64,000 nucleotides of DNA from Chthonomonadia bacterium (lineage in GTDB: Bacteria; Armatimonadota; HRBIN16), in the NCBI GenBank assembly GCA_013314755.1, contig JABUFA010000005.1, positions 1 to 64,000 of the forward strand, read 5' to 3'. The notes beneath the pieces are model-generated. The model searched no databases and was not told the origin of the DNA. It saw only the letters and a program-made list of their open reading frames with translations. Made by a program: the position numbers and the translations under genes. Positions 24,657 to 33,890 of the stretch are shown in pieces; position 1 is the first letter of the stretch, and the number at the start of each line of letters is the position of its first letter.

Positions 24657-25478
24657 ATGGACGTGCTGACTCTGCTGGGAGTTGGACTGATTTCGGTTGC
24701 CGCCGGGCTGGTGGGCGCACTGCTGGGGCTGGGAGGCGGAATCATCCTGGTACCCGCGCTGGTGCTGTTACTCGGCGTGCCTGAGAAAACGGCGGTCGCA
24801 ACCAGTTTGCTGGGGGTTATTGCCACATCCGTGACGGCAAGCACCTCGCACCTGCGTCACCGCTATACCAACATCCCGCTGGCGATGTGGCTGGAGAGCG
24901 CGACGGTGGTCGGTGCGCTGATAGGAAGCATGGTGTTCCGGCTGATCAGCCCGCGCTGGATTGCCCTGCTGTTCGCGCTTCTGCAGGCATACGTGGCATG
25001 GAGCCTGAGCCGAAGGCGCGTGGAGGCAGAACACCGCGAGCCGGTGGTTACGGACGCAAACGGAGCATCTGCGTGCTATGTCGACCACGCCACCGGTCAA
25101 ACAGTATGCTATACCCCGCGTCGGATGGCGGTGGGGTGGGGCGCCAGCCTGCTCGCGGGAGTGCTTTCGGCTCTGCTTGGGGTAGGGGGAGGGCTGATCA
25201 AGGTGCCGGTGATGAACCTGGTGATGGGCGTTCCGCTGAAGGCTGCTGCAGCGACCAGCTCGTTCATGATTGGCATTACTGGCAGTGTCAGCGCGGCGAT
25301 ATACCTTCTGCACGGCTACGCCAACCCGACCCTGGCAGCGCCCTCTGTGCTGGGCGTGATGGCAGGAGCGCATCTGGGAGCAGGACTGTCGCGGCGATTG
25401 CGCTCTCGCGTGCTGCGTAATGTGTTGATTGCCCTGCTGGCGGTCAGCGCCGTCCGAATGATATGGCGAGTCTTATAG
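24657..25478 (+). CDS. TSUP (TauE/SafE) family membrane transporter
   Basis: The 273-residue integral membrane protein has the two homologous halves of the TSUP family, each with a glycine-rich motif: GALLGLGGGIILVPAL (about 21-36) and SALLGVGGGLIKVPVM (about 176-191). Seven to eight membrane helices are apparent, with a short hydrophilic loop in the middle. Members export sulfite, sulfoacetate or other small anions. It begins one base after purH, and O-acetylhomoserine sulfhydrylase follows across a gap with its own promoter, so a sulfur link is possible but unproven. Confidence 0.85.
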   Translation: MDVLTLLGVGLISVAAGLVGALLGLGGGIILVPALVLLLGVPEKTAVATSLLGVIATSVTASTSHLRHRYTNIPLAMWLESATVVGALIGSMVFRLISPRWIALLFALLQAYVAWSLSRRRVEAEHREPVVTDANGASACYVDHATGQTVCYTPRRMAVGWGASLLAGVLSALLGVGGGLIKVPVMNLVMGVPLKAAAATSSFMIGITGSVSAAIYLLHGYANPTLAAPSVLGVMAGAHLGAGLSRRLRSRVLRNVLIALLAVSAVRMIWRVL

Positions 25479-25526
25479 GTTGGAGGCATCCCTGCGTCCC
25501 AGAGTTGCGGACTACTCTTTCTCTTT

Positions 25527-25644
25527 GGACTGCTGAAGCTCGCTTCAGCAGTCCATATGAACCTGCTTCAGCAGGTTTAGTTCTGTACTGCCTGCGACTT
25601 CCAGTCGCAAGGGCAGAGGAGGAGGGGGCGAGCATCGCTCGCCC
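25527..25644. repeat. Dispersed hairpin repeat family A, copy 3
   Basis: Four hairpins in the gap before metY: GGACTGCTGAAG/CTTCAGCAGTCC (25527-25554, twelve-base arms), AACCTGCT/AGCAGGTT (25560-25577), GCGACT/AGTCGC (25594-25608) and GGGCGAGC/GCTCGCCC (25626-25644). The first three occur in the same order as at 12754-12843. The last one could also end transcription of the TSUP gene. Confidence 0.85.
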
Positions 25645-25663
25645 GAATCTCAATTATAGCCGA

Positions 25664-25693
25664 TTGCACAAATCTTGACTATTATGATATAAT
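25664..25693 (+). promoter_or_regulatory. Promoter of metY
   Basis: TTGCAC (25664-25669) and TATAAT (25688-25693) with an 18-base spacer, 29 bases before the start codon. No SAM riboswitch fits in the short leader. Confidence 0.65.
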
Positions 25694-25722
25694 AAATCAC
25701 CATTGTGAAGGAGGTATCCTGA

Positions 25723-27036
<1,314 letters not shown>

Positions 27037-27094
27037 ACATTTGCCATGCGGTTGCGTCTATGAATACGAAAACGTTTGAAGGAGGGAAGTAGCG

Positions 27095-27556
27095 ATGCAA
27101 ACCGCATGGCAGAATCGTCTGGTGTGGGTTTTGGGGTTGGTCGTGGCTGTGGTCGCCTTACTCGCGTTGTGGCAGAGGAGCCAGGCGCAGGTGGAAGTGC
27201 CTGCTGTTCCCAATCCGCCGGTAGTTGCCGCACAGCCCGGACAGCCTCTGCCTCCGCCTCCTGCGCCGGGACAGCCGGTACCCGGGCAGCCCTTCCCGGG
27301 CCAGCCGCTGCCGGGCATCGGTGAGCGTCTGGCGCTGGGGCAGGTGGCTGTGGCGGCGAATAACGAGTACGTCTATGTGGTGCGGGGCAACATGCTGTAC
27401 CAGTTCTCGGCGAAGGACCTGAAGCTGATTAACTCGGCGGAGTTACCTCGCCCGCAAATCCGTCGTCCCGCAGCGGGCGCCGAGGTGCAGCCGCAAACAC
27501 AGCCACGCTTGCGCCGCAGACTGCAGGACCAGGGTCAACCGCCCGCGCAGCCGTAA
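27095..27556 (+). CDS. Proline-rich membrane-anchored or secreted protein
   Basis: I do not recognise this 153-residue protein. It has one N-terminal hydrophobic helix (about 9-25, LVWVLGLVVAVVALLALW), then a stretch of PGQP-type repeats (about 46-75), a short folded segment (LALGQVAVAANNEYVYVVRG and MLYQFSAKDLKLIN) that resembles a single propeller-like blade seen in other secreted proteins, and an Arg/Gln/Pro-rich tail. GAAGGAGGG stands before the ATG at 27095. It probably reaches into the periplasm. Confidence 0.65.
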   Translation: MQTAWQNRLVWVLGLVVAVVALLALWQRSQAQVEVPAVPNPPVVAAQPGQPLPPPPAPGQPVPGQPFPGQPLPGIGERLALGQVAVAANNEYVYVVRGNMLYQFSAKDLKLINSAELPRPQIRRPAAGAEVQPQTQPRLRRRLQDQGQPPAQP

Positions 27557-27566
27557 CGAGGTTCCC

Positions 27567-27588
27567 GGGGGCAACGCGGCTTGCCCCC
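27567..27588. terminator. Hairpin between convergent genes, probable terminator
   Basis: GGGGGCAA (27567-27574) pairs perfectly with TTGCCCCC (27581-27588) around a six-base loop. It lies between the stops of two convergent genes. It has no clear T-run on either strand, so termination is inferred from position. Confidence 0.5.
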
Positions 27589-27604
27589 GCCTTGCTTCAC
27601 CAGC

Positions 27605-28672
27605 CTAACGCAGACGTTTGCCGGTGACCACCTCGTACGCCGCCAGCACGTTGTCTACGGGCGTGTTGGGCTGGATGCAGTGCGATGGCGCAAAAATGTA
27701 GCCGCCATCCTTGCCGATGACCTCCACGCGGTGCTTCGCTTCGGCAATGCACTCCTCCACCGTGCCGAAGGGCAGGGTCCTCTGGGTGCTGATTAGCCCG
27801 CACAGGGTCAGCCTGTCACCAACCTCGCGCTTGATTTCTTCGGGGTTCATGCCCACCGGTTCGGGTTGCATGGCGTCCAGAATATCCAGCCCCATCTCCA
27901 CGAAGCGAGGCTGTAGCTTGCGCGTGCTGCCGCAGCTGTGCATCATCACCTTACAACCGTACCGATGCCCCAGGTCGTAGAACTTCTGAAGGCGAGGGCG
28001 AAAGAAACGGTCAAACACCTCCGGCGAAACCATCGGTCCCAGCTGGTTGCCCAGGTCCTCGCCCAGGCACAGCACGTCAATCAGCCCATCTGCCGCCTCC
28101 AGCCCCCGCGTGACGAACTCATAGTAGAACTCCACGCGATGGTCGATAATGGCGACGCCCACCTCGTCTTCGGTGAGAATATCAATCAGCACCTGTTCCA
28201 TCCCTCTGCCCCGACTGACGCCATTAATGATGTCGGGTATACCGGCATGTCCAAAGCACACCACATAGTCGCCAAGTGCCTTGCAGTCCTCTTTGAGGTG
28301 TGAGAAGTCGTAATCGTCCACCGAGGGCCAGGGGTAGTCCTCCACCTCCTTCAGGGTTCGCATGTTGGCGAAGGGAAGTTCGTACGCCTCCAGGTACTCG
28401 CCGAAGCCGTAGGACTGCCGGGTGTATCCGATGCCCCATTCGTCATAGTAGGCGACCTTACTGCCCGGTTCGGGCTGGCGGAGAGGCTTCTTGCGCGGTA
28501 CGCCGACGGTGCGAAAGTCTACCTCCAGCACCTCCAGCAGGTTCTGACCGGGGAACCGCTCCTGCAGTTTTGCCTCGAACTCCGGGGTGGTGTAGAACTG
28601 GATGGGTGGGCGGTCGGGCTGTTTGTGCGCGACGCAGGTGTAGAACCGCTCTTTGGGACTCATCCACGCCAT
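27605..28672 (-). CDS. Uroporphyrinogen decarboxylase-like (UroD/MtaA) family protein
   Basis: The 355-residue product belongs to the UroD/MtaA superfamily of TIM barrels. It lacks the haem-enzyme N-terminal signature and instead has HSCGSTRKLQP (about 240), a metal-binding pattern of the corrinoid methyltransferase branch, and a Cys near the end in APSHCIQPNTPVDN. Such proteins, often in many copies, act in methyl transfer or unknown catabolism. The frame is open to 28915, but ATG 28672 has AAGGAGG eight bases upstream and homology begins there. The substrate is unknown. Confidence 0.83.
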   Translation of the reverse strand: MAWMSPKERFYTCVAHKQPDRPPIQFYTTPEFEAKLQERFPGQNLLEVLEVDFRTVGVPRKKPLRQPEPGSKVAYYDEWGIGYTRQSYGFGEYLEAYELPFANMRTLKEVEDYPWPSVDDYDFSHLKEDCKALGDYVVCFGHAGIPDIINGVSRGRGMEQVLIDILTEDEVGVAIIDHRVEFYYEFVTRGLEAADGLIDVLCLGEDLGNQLGPMVSPEVFDRFFRPRLQKFYDLGHRYGCKVMMHSCGSTRKLQPRFVEMGLDILDAMQPEPVGMNPEEIKREVGDRLTLCGLISTQRTLPFGTVEECIAEAKHRVEVIGKDGGYIFAPSHCIQPNTPVDNVLAAYEVVTGKRLR

Positions 28673-28898
28673 ATTGCCGTCCTCCTTCGTTGACTCACAA
28701 AGCATTTCTCTCCACCGGCAGGAATCGCCTGCCGTTAACCTGAAATGATGGGATGAGCGTAAAAGGGATTTGAGATTCTTTGCTTTACTCAGAGTGACAT
28801 AGTAATTAATTGGCATAATAAACGCTTTTTTATCATGTTGAATGAGAGTAAGGCGTCTCGTCCCTGAGACCCTCACGCTGTTCAGAAGTGCTGGCAAT

Positions 28899-28928
28899 TT
28901 GCAATTTCGGGACATTGTTTGATATACT
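28899..28928 (+). promoter_or_regulatory. Promoter of the LCP gene
   Basis: TTGCAA (28899-28904) and TATACT (28923-28928) with an 18-base spacer. The start codon is only 12 bases past the -10, so the leader is extremely short. Confidence 0.5.
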
Positions 28929-28940
28929 GAGCCGAGGGAA

Positions 28941-29927
28941 ATGGCACGTCATACAAGGGAAAAACAGAGGCGTTTCATATCACTGGGGCGCGTGTTCTTC
29001 ATCTTGCTGGCGCTGGGTGCGCTTTTCGTCGGCACAGTCAGCGGCTATTTCTATGCTTCCAGCAAGGCGGTCCGCAAAACAGTAGGAGCGCTTTGGGAGT
29101 ACCGCGGACTGGATGTGGCACAGGCTTTCCCCGGTCAATCTTCGGTAACGGTGCTATTGCTCGGCTCGGACGAGAACCGCGACAACAAGAAACGCATCTA
29201 TACCAAGCGCACCCGCAGTGACACCATCATGCTGGCGCATTTTGATTTCGTGAACCGGCGCATCAGTGTCCTTTCCATTCCCCGCGACACGCGCGTGCCC
29301 ATTCCCGAACATGGACACCATAAAATCAACTCCGCGATGGCGCTGGGCGGACCCGAACTCACCGCCGAGACCATTCGCGAGTGGCTGGATGTGCCAGTAG
29401 ACCATTACGTTGTCATCTACTACAGCGTTTTCCGCCGGGCGGTGGACCTGCTGGGCGGGATTAACATCTATGTGGACAAGCCCCTGCACTACGACGATAA
29501 CTGGGGCGACCTGCACGTGCACCTTGAACCGGGCTGGCATCGCCTGAACGGCGAGCAGGCTCTGGGTTACGTGCGCATCCGCAACGTGGACAGCGACCTG
29601 GGGCGCATCGAACGCCAGCAGAAGTTTCTCGCGGCGGTGAAGGAGCATTTCCGGCACCCCAGCACTTACCTGAAGCTGCCGCAACTGCTGGACGCCGTGG
29701 ATGAGAACCTGAAGAGCACCCTCAGCTACGGGCAGATGCTGGCGCTGGCGTGGTTCGCCAAGTCAGTGCCCTCGCGCAATATCGAGATGGTCACATTGCC
29801 CTGCCGTCCGGGGCGCAGTTATGTGTATGCGGACGAAGAGGAAGCGCGCGCCCTGATCGAGCGACTGTTCAACGATTCTCCTGCTCGTCCCACATCTCCA
29901 CCGCTTCCTGTGAGCACCATCCAGTAG
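28941..29927 (+). CDS. LytR-CpsA-Psr (LCP) family protein
   Basis: LCP enzymes attach polymers carried on polyprenyl phosphate to peptidoglycan or other acceptors. This 328-residue protein has a basic N-terminus, one membrane helix (about 19-40), and the extracellular LCP domain: VLLLGSDENRD, KRTRSDTIMLAHFD, SIPRDTRVPIP, HHKINSAMALGG, and GYVRIRNVDSDLGRIERQQK, which carries conserved arginines. No RBS is clear, and the leader is very short. LCP proteins in Gram-negative-type genomes may link capsule or exopolysaccharide, which the window also encodes (57780-60208). Confidence 0.92.
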   Translation: MARHTREKQRRFISLGRVFFILLALGALFVGTVSGYFYASSKAVRKTVGALWEYRGLDVAQAFPGQSSVTVLLLGSDENRDNKKRIYTKRTRSDTIMLAHFDFVNRRISVLSIPRDTRVPIPEHGHHKINSAMALGGPELTAETIREWLDVPVDHYVVIYYSVFRRAVDLLGGINIYVDKPLHYDDNWGDLHVHLEPGWHRLNGEQALGYVRIRNVDSDLGRIERQQKFLAAVKEHFRHPSTYLKLPQLLDAVDENLKSTLSYGQMLALAWFAKSVPSRNIEMVTLPCRPGRSYVYADEEEARALIERLFNDSPARPTSPPLPVSTIQ

Positions 29928-30036
29928 CCCGCACGGTAAAAATCGGCTCGTTCCTGCCGATAATACCAGTGTAGCCTCTTTGAGGGACGCCGGATGCGTC
30001 CCCAGAAACTCAGGATAACCAGAGGGAACGACAGGG

Positions 30037-31353
30037 ATGTCCAGGCGATACGACGACAACGAGATACAGCAGCTCGTCATTGAGTACCACCGCACCGGAG
30101 ACCTGCAAATCCGCGAGCGTATCGTGGAGCAGTTTCCCAATCTGGTGGAAAGCATTGCCCGCCGTTTCACCAATACGGGTGAGCCGATAGAGGACCTGAT
30201 TCAAGAGGGATACCTCGGTTTACTCAACGCTATCGACCTGTATAACCCCGACAAGGGCACCAAGTTTTCCACCTATGCAACGCATTTTATCATTGGACAA
30301 ATCAAACATTACCTGCGCGACAGGGGCAAGATTATCAAAGTGCCTGCATGGATTCAGGAGCTCCAGCAGAAGCTGACGCGCGTGGTCGACTCGCTCACCC
30401 AGCAGCTGGGCAGACAGCCCACTCCTGCCGAAATCGGCGCGGTAATGAATATGGAGGAGAAGCAGGTGGAGTACCTGCTGTCCACCAGCGACCTGTTCCG
30501 GGTAACCTCTCTGGACGCCGCCGATGACGAGGATGACGATACCTTCCCGGGCGCAGACATGGAAAAACTGGAGCATCCCGATAGCATCACCATGCAGATT
30601 GCCACCGAGGAGCGGGTGGTGCTGGAGCACGCGATGGAGCGGTTGAAGGAGATCGAGCGTCAGGTGCTATACGCCTTCTTTTATGAGGAGCTTTCTCAGA
30701 CAGAAATCGCTCAGCGACTCGGTATTTCGTGTAATTACGTCTCACATATTCTGCGGAACTCCACCAAGAAACTGCGCAAAATCCTGATGACCGAAGAGCT
30801 GAAAGATGCACAGGCACAGATGATGCGTATGCAACAGCGGGTGGGCGCGATGCAAGCCGAACTGCTCCAGCCCTCTATCGTTGACCCGATTACCGGCTGT
30901 TATAACCACCGCTATTTCCAGAGCCGACTGGATGAGGAGATTAACCGTGCCAGTCGCTATGGTTACACGCTGGGGCTGGTCATTATCCGGGTGGGCGGTG
31001 CGCAGATGTTCATCCGCCAGAACGGGCTGAGCCTGTTTGAAGGCGTGATGGCGCGGCTGGCTCCCCGTATTCGCGCCAAAATCCGCAAGGCAGATATCCC
31101 CGCCCGCATTGACGTGCACGACCTGGCAGTGATACTGCCCTACACGGGCGAGCAGGCGGAGGTGGTGCGCCAGCGGTTGAGCGAAGAGGCTCTGCAGATG
31201 CTGAAGGAAGAGAACCTACTGGCTTCAGGCTTGTGGGTTGAGAGCGCCTGTAACTATACCGAAGGCTGGGTGAACCTCTCGGAATTCGTACATCAAACGC
31301 AATGTAGCCTGCGAGCATTTTGGGGAAGAGTGGAACAGGATATGGCTGCCTGA
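30037..31353 (+). CDS. Sigma-70 factor fused to a degenerate GGDEF-like domain
   Basis: Residues 1-250 form a complete SigB/SigF/WhiG-like sigma factor: region 2 (about 15-105; DLIQEGYLGLLNAIDLY, FSTYATHFIIGQIKHYLRD), region 3 (about 106-160), and region 4 (about 193-250; LSQTEIAQRLGISCNYVSHI). A predicted coiled linker (251-280) leads to residues 283-430, which open like a GGDEF domain (DPITGCYNHRYFQSRLDEEI). The GGDEF signature position holds RIDVHD (357-362) before LAVILP, and the metal aspartate strand reads LGLVIIRVGG, so diguanylate synthesis is unlikely. It may sense a ligand or partner. A terminator follows directly. Confidence 0.9.
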   Translation: MSRRYDDNEIQQLVIEYHRTGDLQIRERIVEQFPNLVESIARRFTNTGEPIEDLIQEGYLGLLNAIDLYNPDKGTKFSTYATHFIIGQIKHYLRDRGKIIKVPAWIQELQQKLTRVVDSLTQQLGRQPTPAEIGAVMNMEEKQVEYLLSTSDLFRVTSLDAADDEDDDTFPGADMEKLEHPDSITMQIATEERVVLEHAMERLKEIERQVLYAFFYEELSQTEIAQRLGISCNYVSHILRNSTKKLRKILMTEELKDAQAQMMRMQQRVGAMQAELLQPSIVDPITGCYNHRYFQSRLDEEINRASRYGYTLGLVIIRVGGAQMFIRQNGLSLFEGVMARLAPRIRAKIRKADIPARIDVHDLAVILPYTGEQAEVVRQRLSEEALQMLKEENLLASGLWVESACNYTEGWVNLSEFVHQTQCSLRAFWGRVEQDMAA

Positions 31354-31365
31354 ACCTGCAGCAGA

Positions 31366-31404
31366 GGGACCCGGTTACCTCCGCCGGGTCCCTTCCCTCT
31401 TTTT
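31366..31404 (+). terminator. Terminator of the sigma-GGDEF gene
   Basis: GGGACCCGG (31366-31374) pairs perfectly with CCGGGTCCC (31384-31392) around a nine-base loop, followed by a pyrimidine run ending in five T residues. Confidence 0.9.
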
Positions 31405-31525
31405 CCTGTTAATCCTACCGTTTTTCTGCAGAATCCCGTAAGAATACAGATACTCTATCACCTCTTTTGGCTCATGGCTTGCTGTCTAACGGTAATGGAT
31501 AGCAACACGGAAGGAGTGAGTGTCT

Positions 31526-32458
31526 GTGAGCCACCGTTTGATGCTTTTATTCATTGTGTTTTCTGTTCTGATTTGCAGTATGCCTGGCTGGAGCGCCAGA
31601 ATGCCTCGCGGCTCTTTTCTGATTCAGCCTGCTGCCAGCGTGTGGCAGTTAAGCAAGCAGGTAGAGAGCACGCCTGTAGTCGCCGCTCGCTATGAGAGAC
31701 ATTTCGGAGTGCCCGCCGCGCAATTTGTGCGCTACGTGCGAAGCCATTTAGCCTTGCGCCGGCTGAACAGTGCAGGCAGTTACAGAGTGTTCCATATAAA
31801 AAAGGATGGAACCATCGGCAGCCAGATACGCAGGCTGAGAAAAGGCACGCCCGTCTTTATGCATCTGCGCACAGGACAGCCGGTACTACTGGCGGAGTGC
31901 GGCAACCCGATGAGTACTTCTCTGCCCGGGTGCGCGGCGCCCTCGGTGCAGAACCCACCTCTGCCTACAGCAGATGCTACTGAGCCTGTGCTTCCGCCGC
32001 AAGTAGAGGAACCGCCATTGCCACTACCTGTTGCTACCTTAGAGCCGAACCTCTTCGACGACCCTGCGCTCGCGCCGATGCAGATGGATGACCTGCCACC
32101 CTGGGATGCGGATATTGTGCTGAGCATACCTGACCTGCCCTCCTCTCACACCGGTGCGCTTGCCTACGCTTCTCCTGCTGCGCTGGCGCCGCTGTTCACG
32201 ATGGGCGCAGGCGTCATCCTTTCGCTGGGCGGAGGCTCCTCAGGTGGGCGAGGGGGAGGTGACCTGCCGGCTGTGCCCGAAGCCACCTCCCTGCTCCTCT
32301 GGACGGCGGCTGTTCCGCTGGTTGCTATCCATCGGTGGCGACGAAGCAGGCGGCGTCAGGACGGACAGGGCGCTTCAACAGATGCCTTTGCGGTGGTCGC
32401 CTCGCGCTCGATAGGTGCACCTACCAGGTTGCCCCACTCGGTCCAGCTGCCGTCGTAG
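31526..32458 (+). CDS. Secreted protein with PEP-CTERM-like helix near the C-terminus
   Basis: About 310 residues. I chose GTG 31526, nine bases after AAGGAG; GTG 31520 is closer. A signal peptide ([17 protein letters not shown]) leads to a small domain (about 50-125; [46 protein letters not shown]) that I think recurs in Armatimonadota. A Pro-rich linker and Gly-rich segment follow, then [19 protein letters not shown] and an Arg cluster resembling PEP-CTERM. Unusually, about 35 residues continue past the cluster, antisense to the rhodanese gene, overlapping it by 103 bases. Confidence 0.7.
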   Translation: MSHRLMLLFIVFSVLICSMPGWSARMPRGSFLIQPAASVWQLSKQVESTPVVAARYERHFGVPAAQFVRYVRSHLALRRLNSAGSYRVFHIKKDGTIGSQIRRLRKGTPVFMHLRTGQPVLLAECGNPMSTSLPGCAAPSVQNPPLPTADATEPVLPPQVEEPPLPLPVATLEPNLFDDPALAPMQMDDLPPWDADIVLSIPDLPSSHTGALAYASPAALAPLFTMGAGVILSLGGGSSGGRGGGDLPAVPEATSLLLWTAAVPLVAIHRWRRSRRRQDGQGASTDAFAVVASRSIGAPTRLPHSVQLPS

Positions 32459-33240
32459 TTGCGCACGTCGGGATAGCCCAGCAGGTAGCGCAGCACAAAC
32501 CACGTGTGCGACGATCGCTCGCCGATACGGCAATAGGCTATCACGTGCTTGTCCGGGGTGACACCACGCGACTGATACAGCGCCTTCAGCTCCTCGACGC
32601 TCTTGAAGGTACCGTCCTCGTTCACCGCCTGCGCCCAGGGGATGTTCACCGCGCCCGGGATATGCCCACCACGTTGAGCGGTCTCACTCATGCCCGGAGG
32701 CGCGATGACCTCGCCCGTGAACTCTTGCGGCGAGCGCACGTCCACCAGCACGTAGTCTGCATTGTTCAGGTTGGGCAGGATTTGTGCGCTGAAGGCACGG
32801 ATGTTCAGGTTTGGCTCTTTGGCGCGATACTGCGTGGGCGGGTAGCTGGGACGTTCGGTGGTCAGTGGGCGTCCCTCTGCCAGCCACTTTTTGCGCCCGC
32901 CATCCATCAGGTATAGCTTCTCGTGCCCGTAGATGGTGAACAGCCAAAAAGCATACGCCGCGAACCAGTTGTTGTTGTCACCGTACAGCACCACCGTGTG
33001 CTCGTTACCAATGCCGTTCTCGCTGAGCAGTTGCTCGAACTCCTCGCGGGTGATGATATCCCTGCGCACCTGGTGCTGAAGCTGGGTCTGCCAGTTGAAG
33101 CCGATGGCGCCCGGAATGTGCCCCGAGTCGTAAGCGGTGGTGTCGACGTCCACCTCCACCAGCCGGATGTTCGGGTCGTTCAGGTGTTCCTGTACCCAAG
33201 CGGTGGTTACCAGAACGTTTGGTTGATGTGCAGCGCTCAT
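32356..33240 (-). CDS. Two-domain rhodanese, thiosulfate sulfurtransferase type
   Basis: Two rhodanese domains in 294 residues. The active-site loop of the second is YCRIGERSS, the form seen in CysA-type thiosulfate sulfurtransferases rather than the CG(S/T)G loop of mercaptopyruvate enzymes. Other markers are [18 protein letters not shown] and [11 protein letters not shown]. The ATG at 33240 has GGGAGG six bases upstream; the longer frame to 33294 lacks support. After the usual ending [12 protein letters not shown] the protein has about 15 extra residues overlapping the convergent gene. It moves sulfane sulfur to cyanide or thiol acceptors. Confidence 0.93.
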   Translation of the reverse strand: MSAAHQPNVLVTTAWVQEHLNDPNIRLVEVDVDTTAYDSGHIPGAIGFNWQTQLQHQVRRDIITREEFEQLLSENGIGNEHTVVLYGDNNNWFAAYAFWLFTIYGHEKLYLMDGGRKKWLAEGRPLTTERPSYPPTQYRAKEPNLNIRAFSAQILPNLNNADYVLVDVRSPQEFTGEVIAPPGMSETAQRGGHIPGAVNIPWAQAVNEDGTFKSVEELKALYQSRGVTPDKHVIAYCRIGERSSHTWFVLRYLLGYPDVRNYDGSWTEWGNLVGAPIEREATTAKASVEAPCPS

Positions 33241-33274
33241 GATGCACCTCCCTGAGATATTTATCTTGACTAAG

Positions 33275-33304
33275 ATTATACACTTACTCAACATTTGTTG
33301 TCAA
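33275..33304 (-). promoter_or_regulatory. Promoter of the rhodanese gene with inverted repeats
   Basis: Read leftward, TTGACA (33304-33299) and TATAAT (33280-33275) with an 18-base spacer. The spacer edge contains CAACA-TT-TGTTG (33289-33300), and the leader has AGATA-TT-TATCT (about 33255-33266). Such symmetric sites within a promoter may bind a regulator. Confidence 0.75.
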
Positions 33305-33319
33305 CGGTTTGCTGGAGGG

Positions 33320-33832
33320 CGGATTTCCTGTAGGGGCAACCCTTGTGGTTGCCCCCTGAGAAGGAGGGCAGCTCTACCTGACCTTCCTACGAAAGCCCTC
33401 ACCCTGACCTCTCCCACAAGGAGAGGGAATGTCCCCCTGCTTGTGGGGGGGACGACAGGGGGGCTGACAACACCTGAAAAGCCCCTCCTAACCTCCCCGC
33501 AGGCGGGGAGGGACTCGGACGGCTCAGCAGGCGCCTCGCCCTCCGGAGATGAAACCCCTCTCCCGACCTCTCCCCGACGCGGGGAGAGAAGATGCTCCCC
33601 TTCCCTCGCAGGGAAGGGGCTGGGGGTTAGGTTATCATCGGCTCGGCGGGAGCCTCGCTCTCCAGCGAGAGGGCAGCTGACATATTGGAGGGCGAACCTC
33701 CTGGTGAGCCGACCGTAGGGGCAACCCTCGTGGTTGCCCCCTGACGTGGGGCTCGGCGGGAGCCTCGCCCTCCAAAGGGATACTGTAGGGGCAACCATCT
33801 GTGGTTGCCCTTTAACTCCCCCTGAAAGCAGG
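33320..33832. repeat. Dispersed repeat family B, copy 2 (largest)
   Basis: The 650-base gap between rhodanese and the FGGY kinase is filled with G/C-rich modules: GGGGCAACC/GGTTGCCCC hairpins (33333-33355 and two more copies), CCTCTCC-cacaa-GGAGAGG (33408-33426), a CCCCTGCTTGTGGGGG stretch, CTCCCCGCAGGCGGGGAG, and repeated CTCGGCGGGAGCCTCGC segments. Several modules occur two or three times. No gene or promoter is recognised here. Confidence 0.8.
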
Positions 33833-33890
33833 AGGTGGCGGAGCGGTCGTCGTAATCAGCAGTTGCAACAGAGCACCGGCAGAGGGAAGA

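Noticed and set aside
25670-25722. SAM riboswitch before metY
   Set aside because: The leader after the -10 is only about 29 bases, too short for any SAM riboswitch.
33320-33832. Insertion sequence or transposase remnant in the family B region
   Set aside because: No transposase-like frame, no terminal inverted repeats bounding the region and no target duplication could be recognised.
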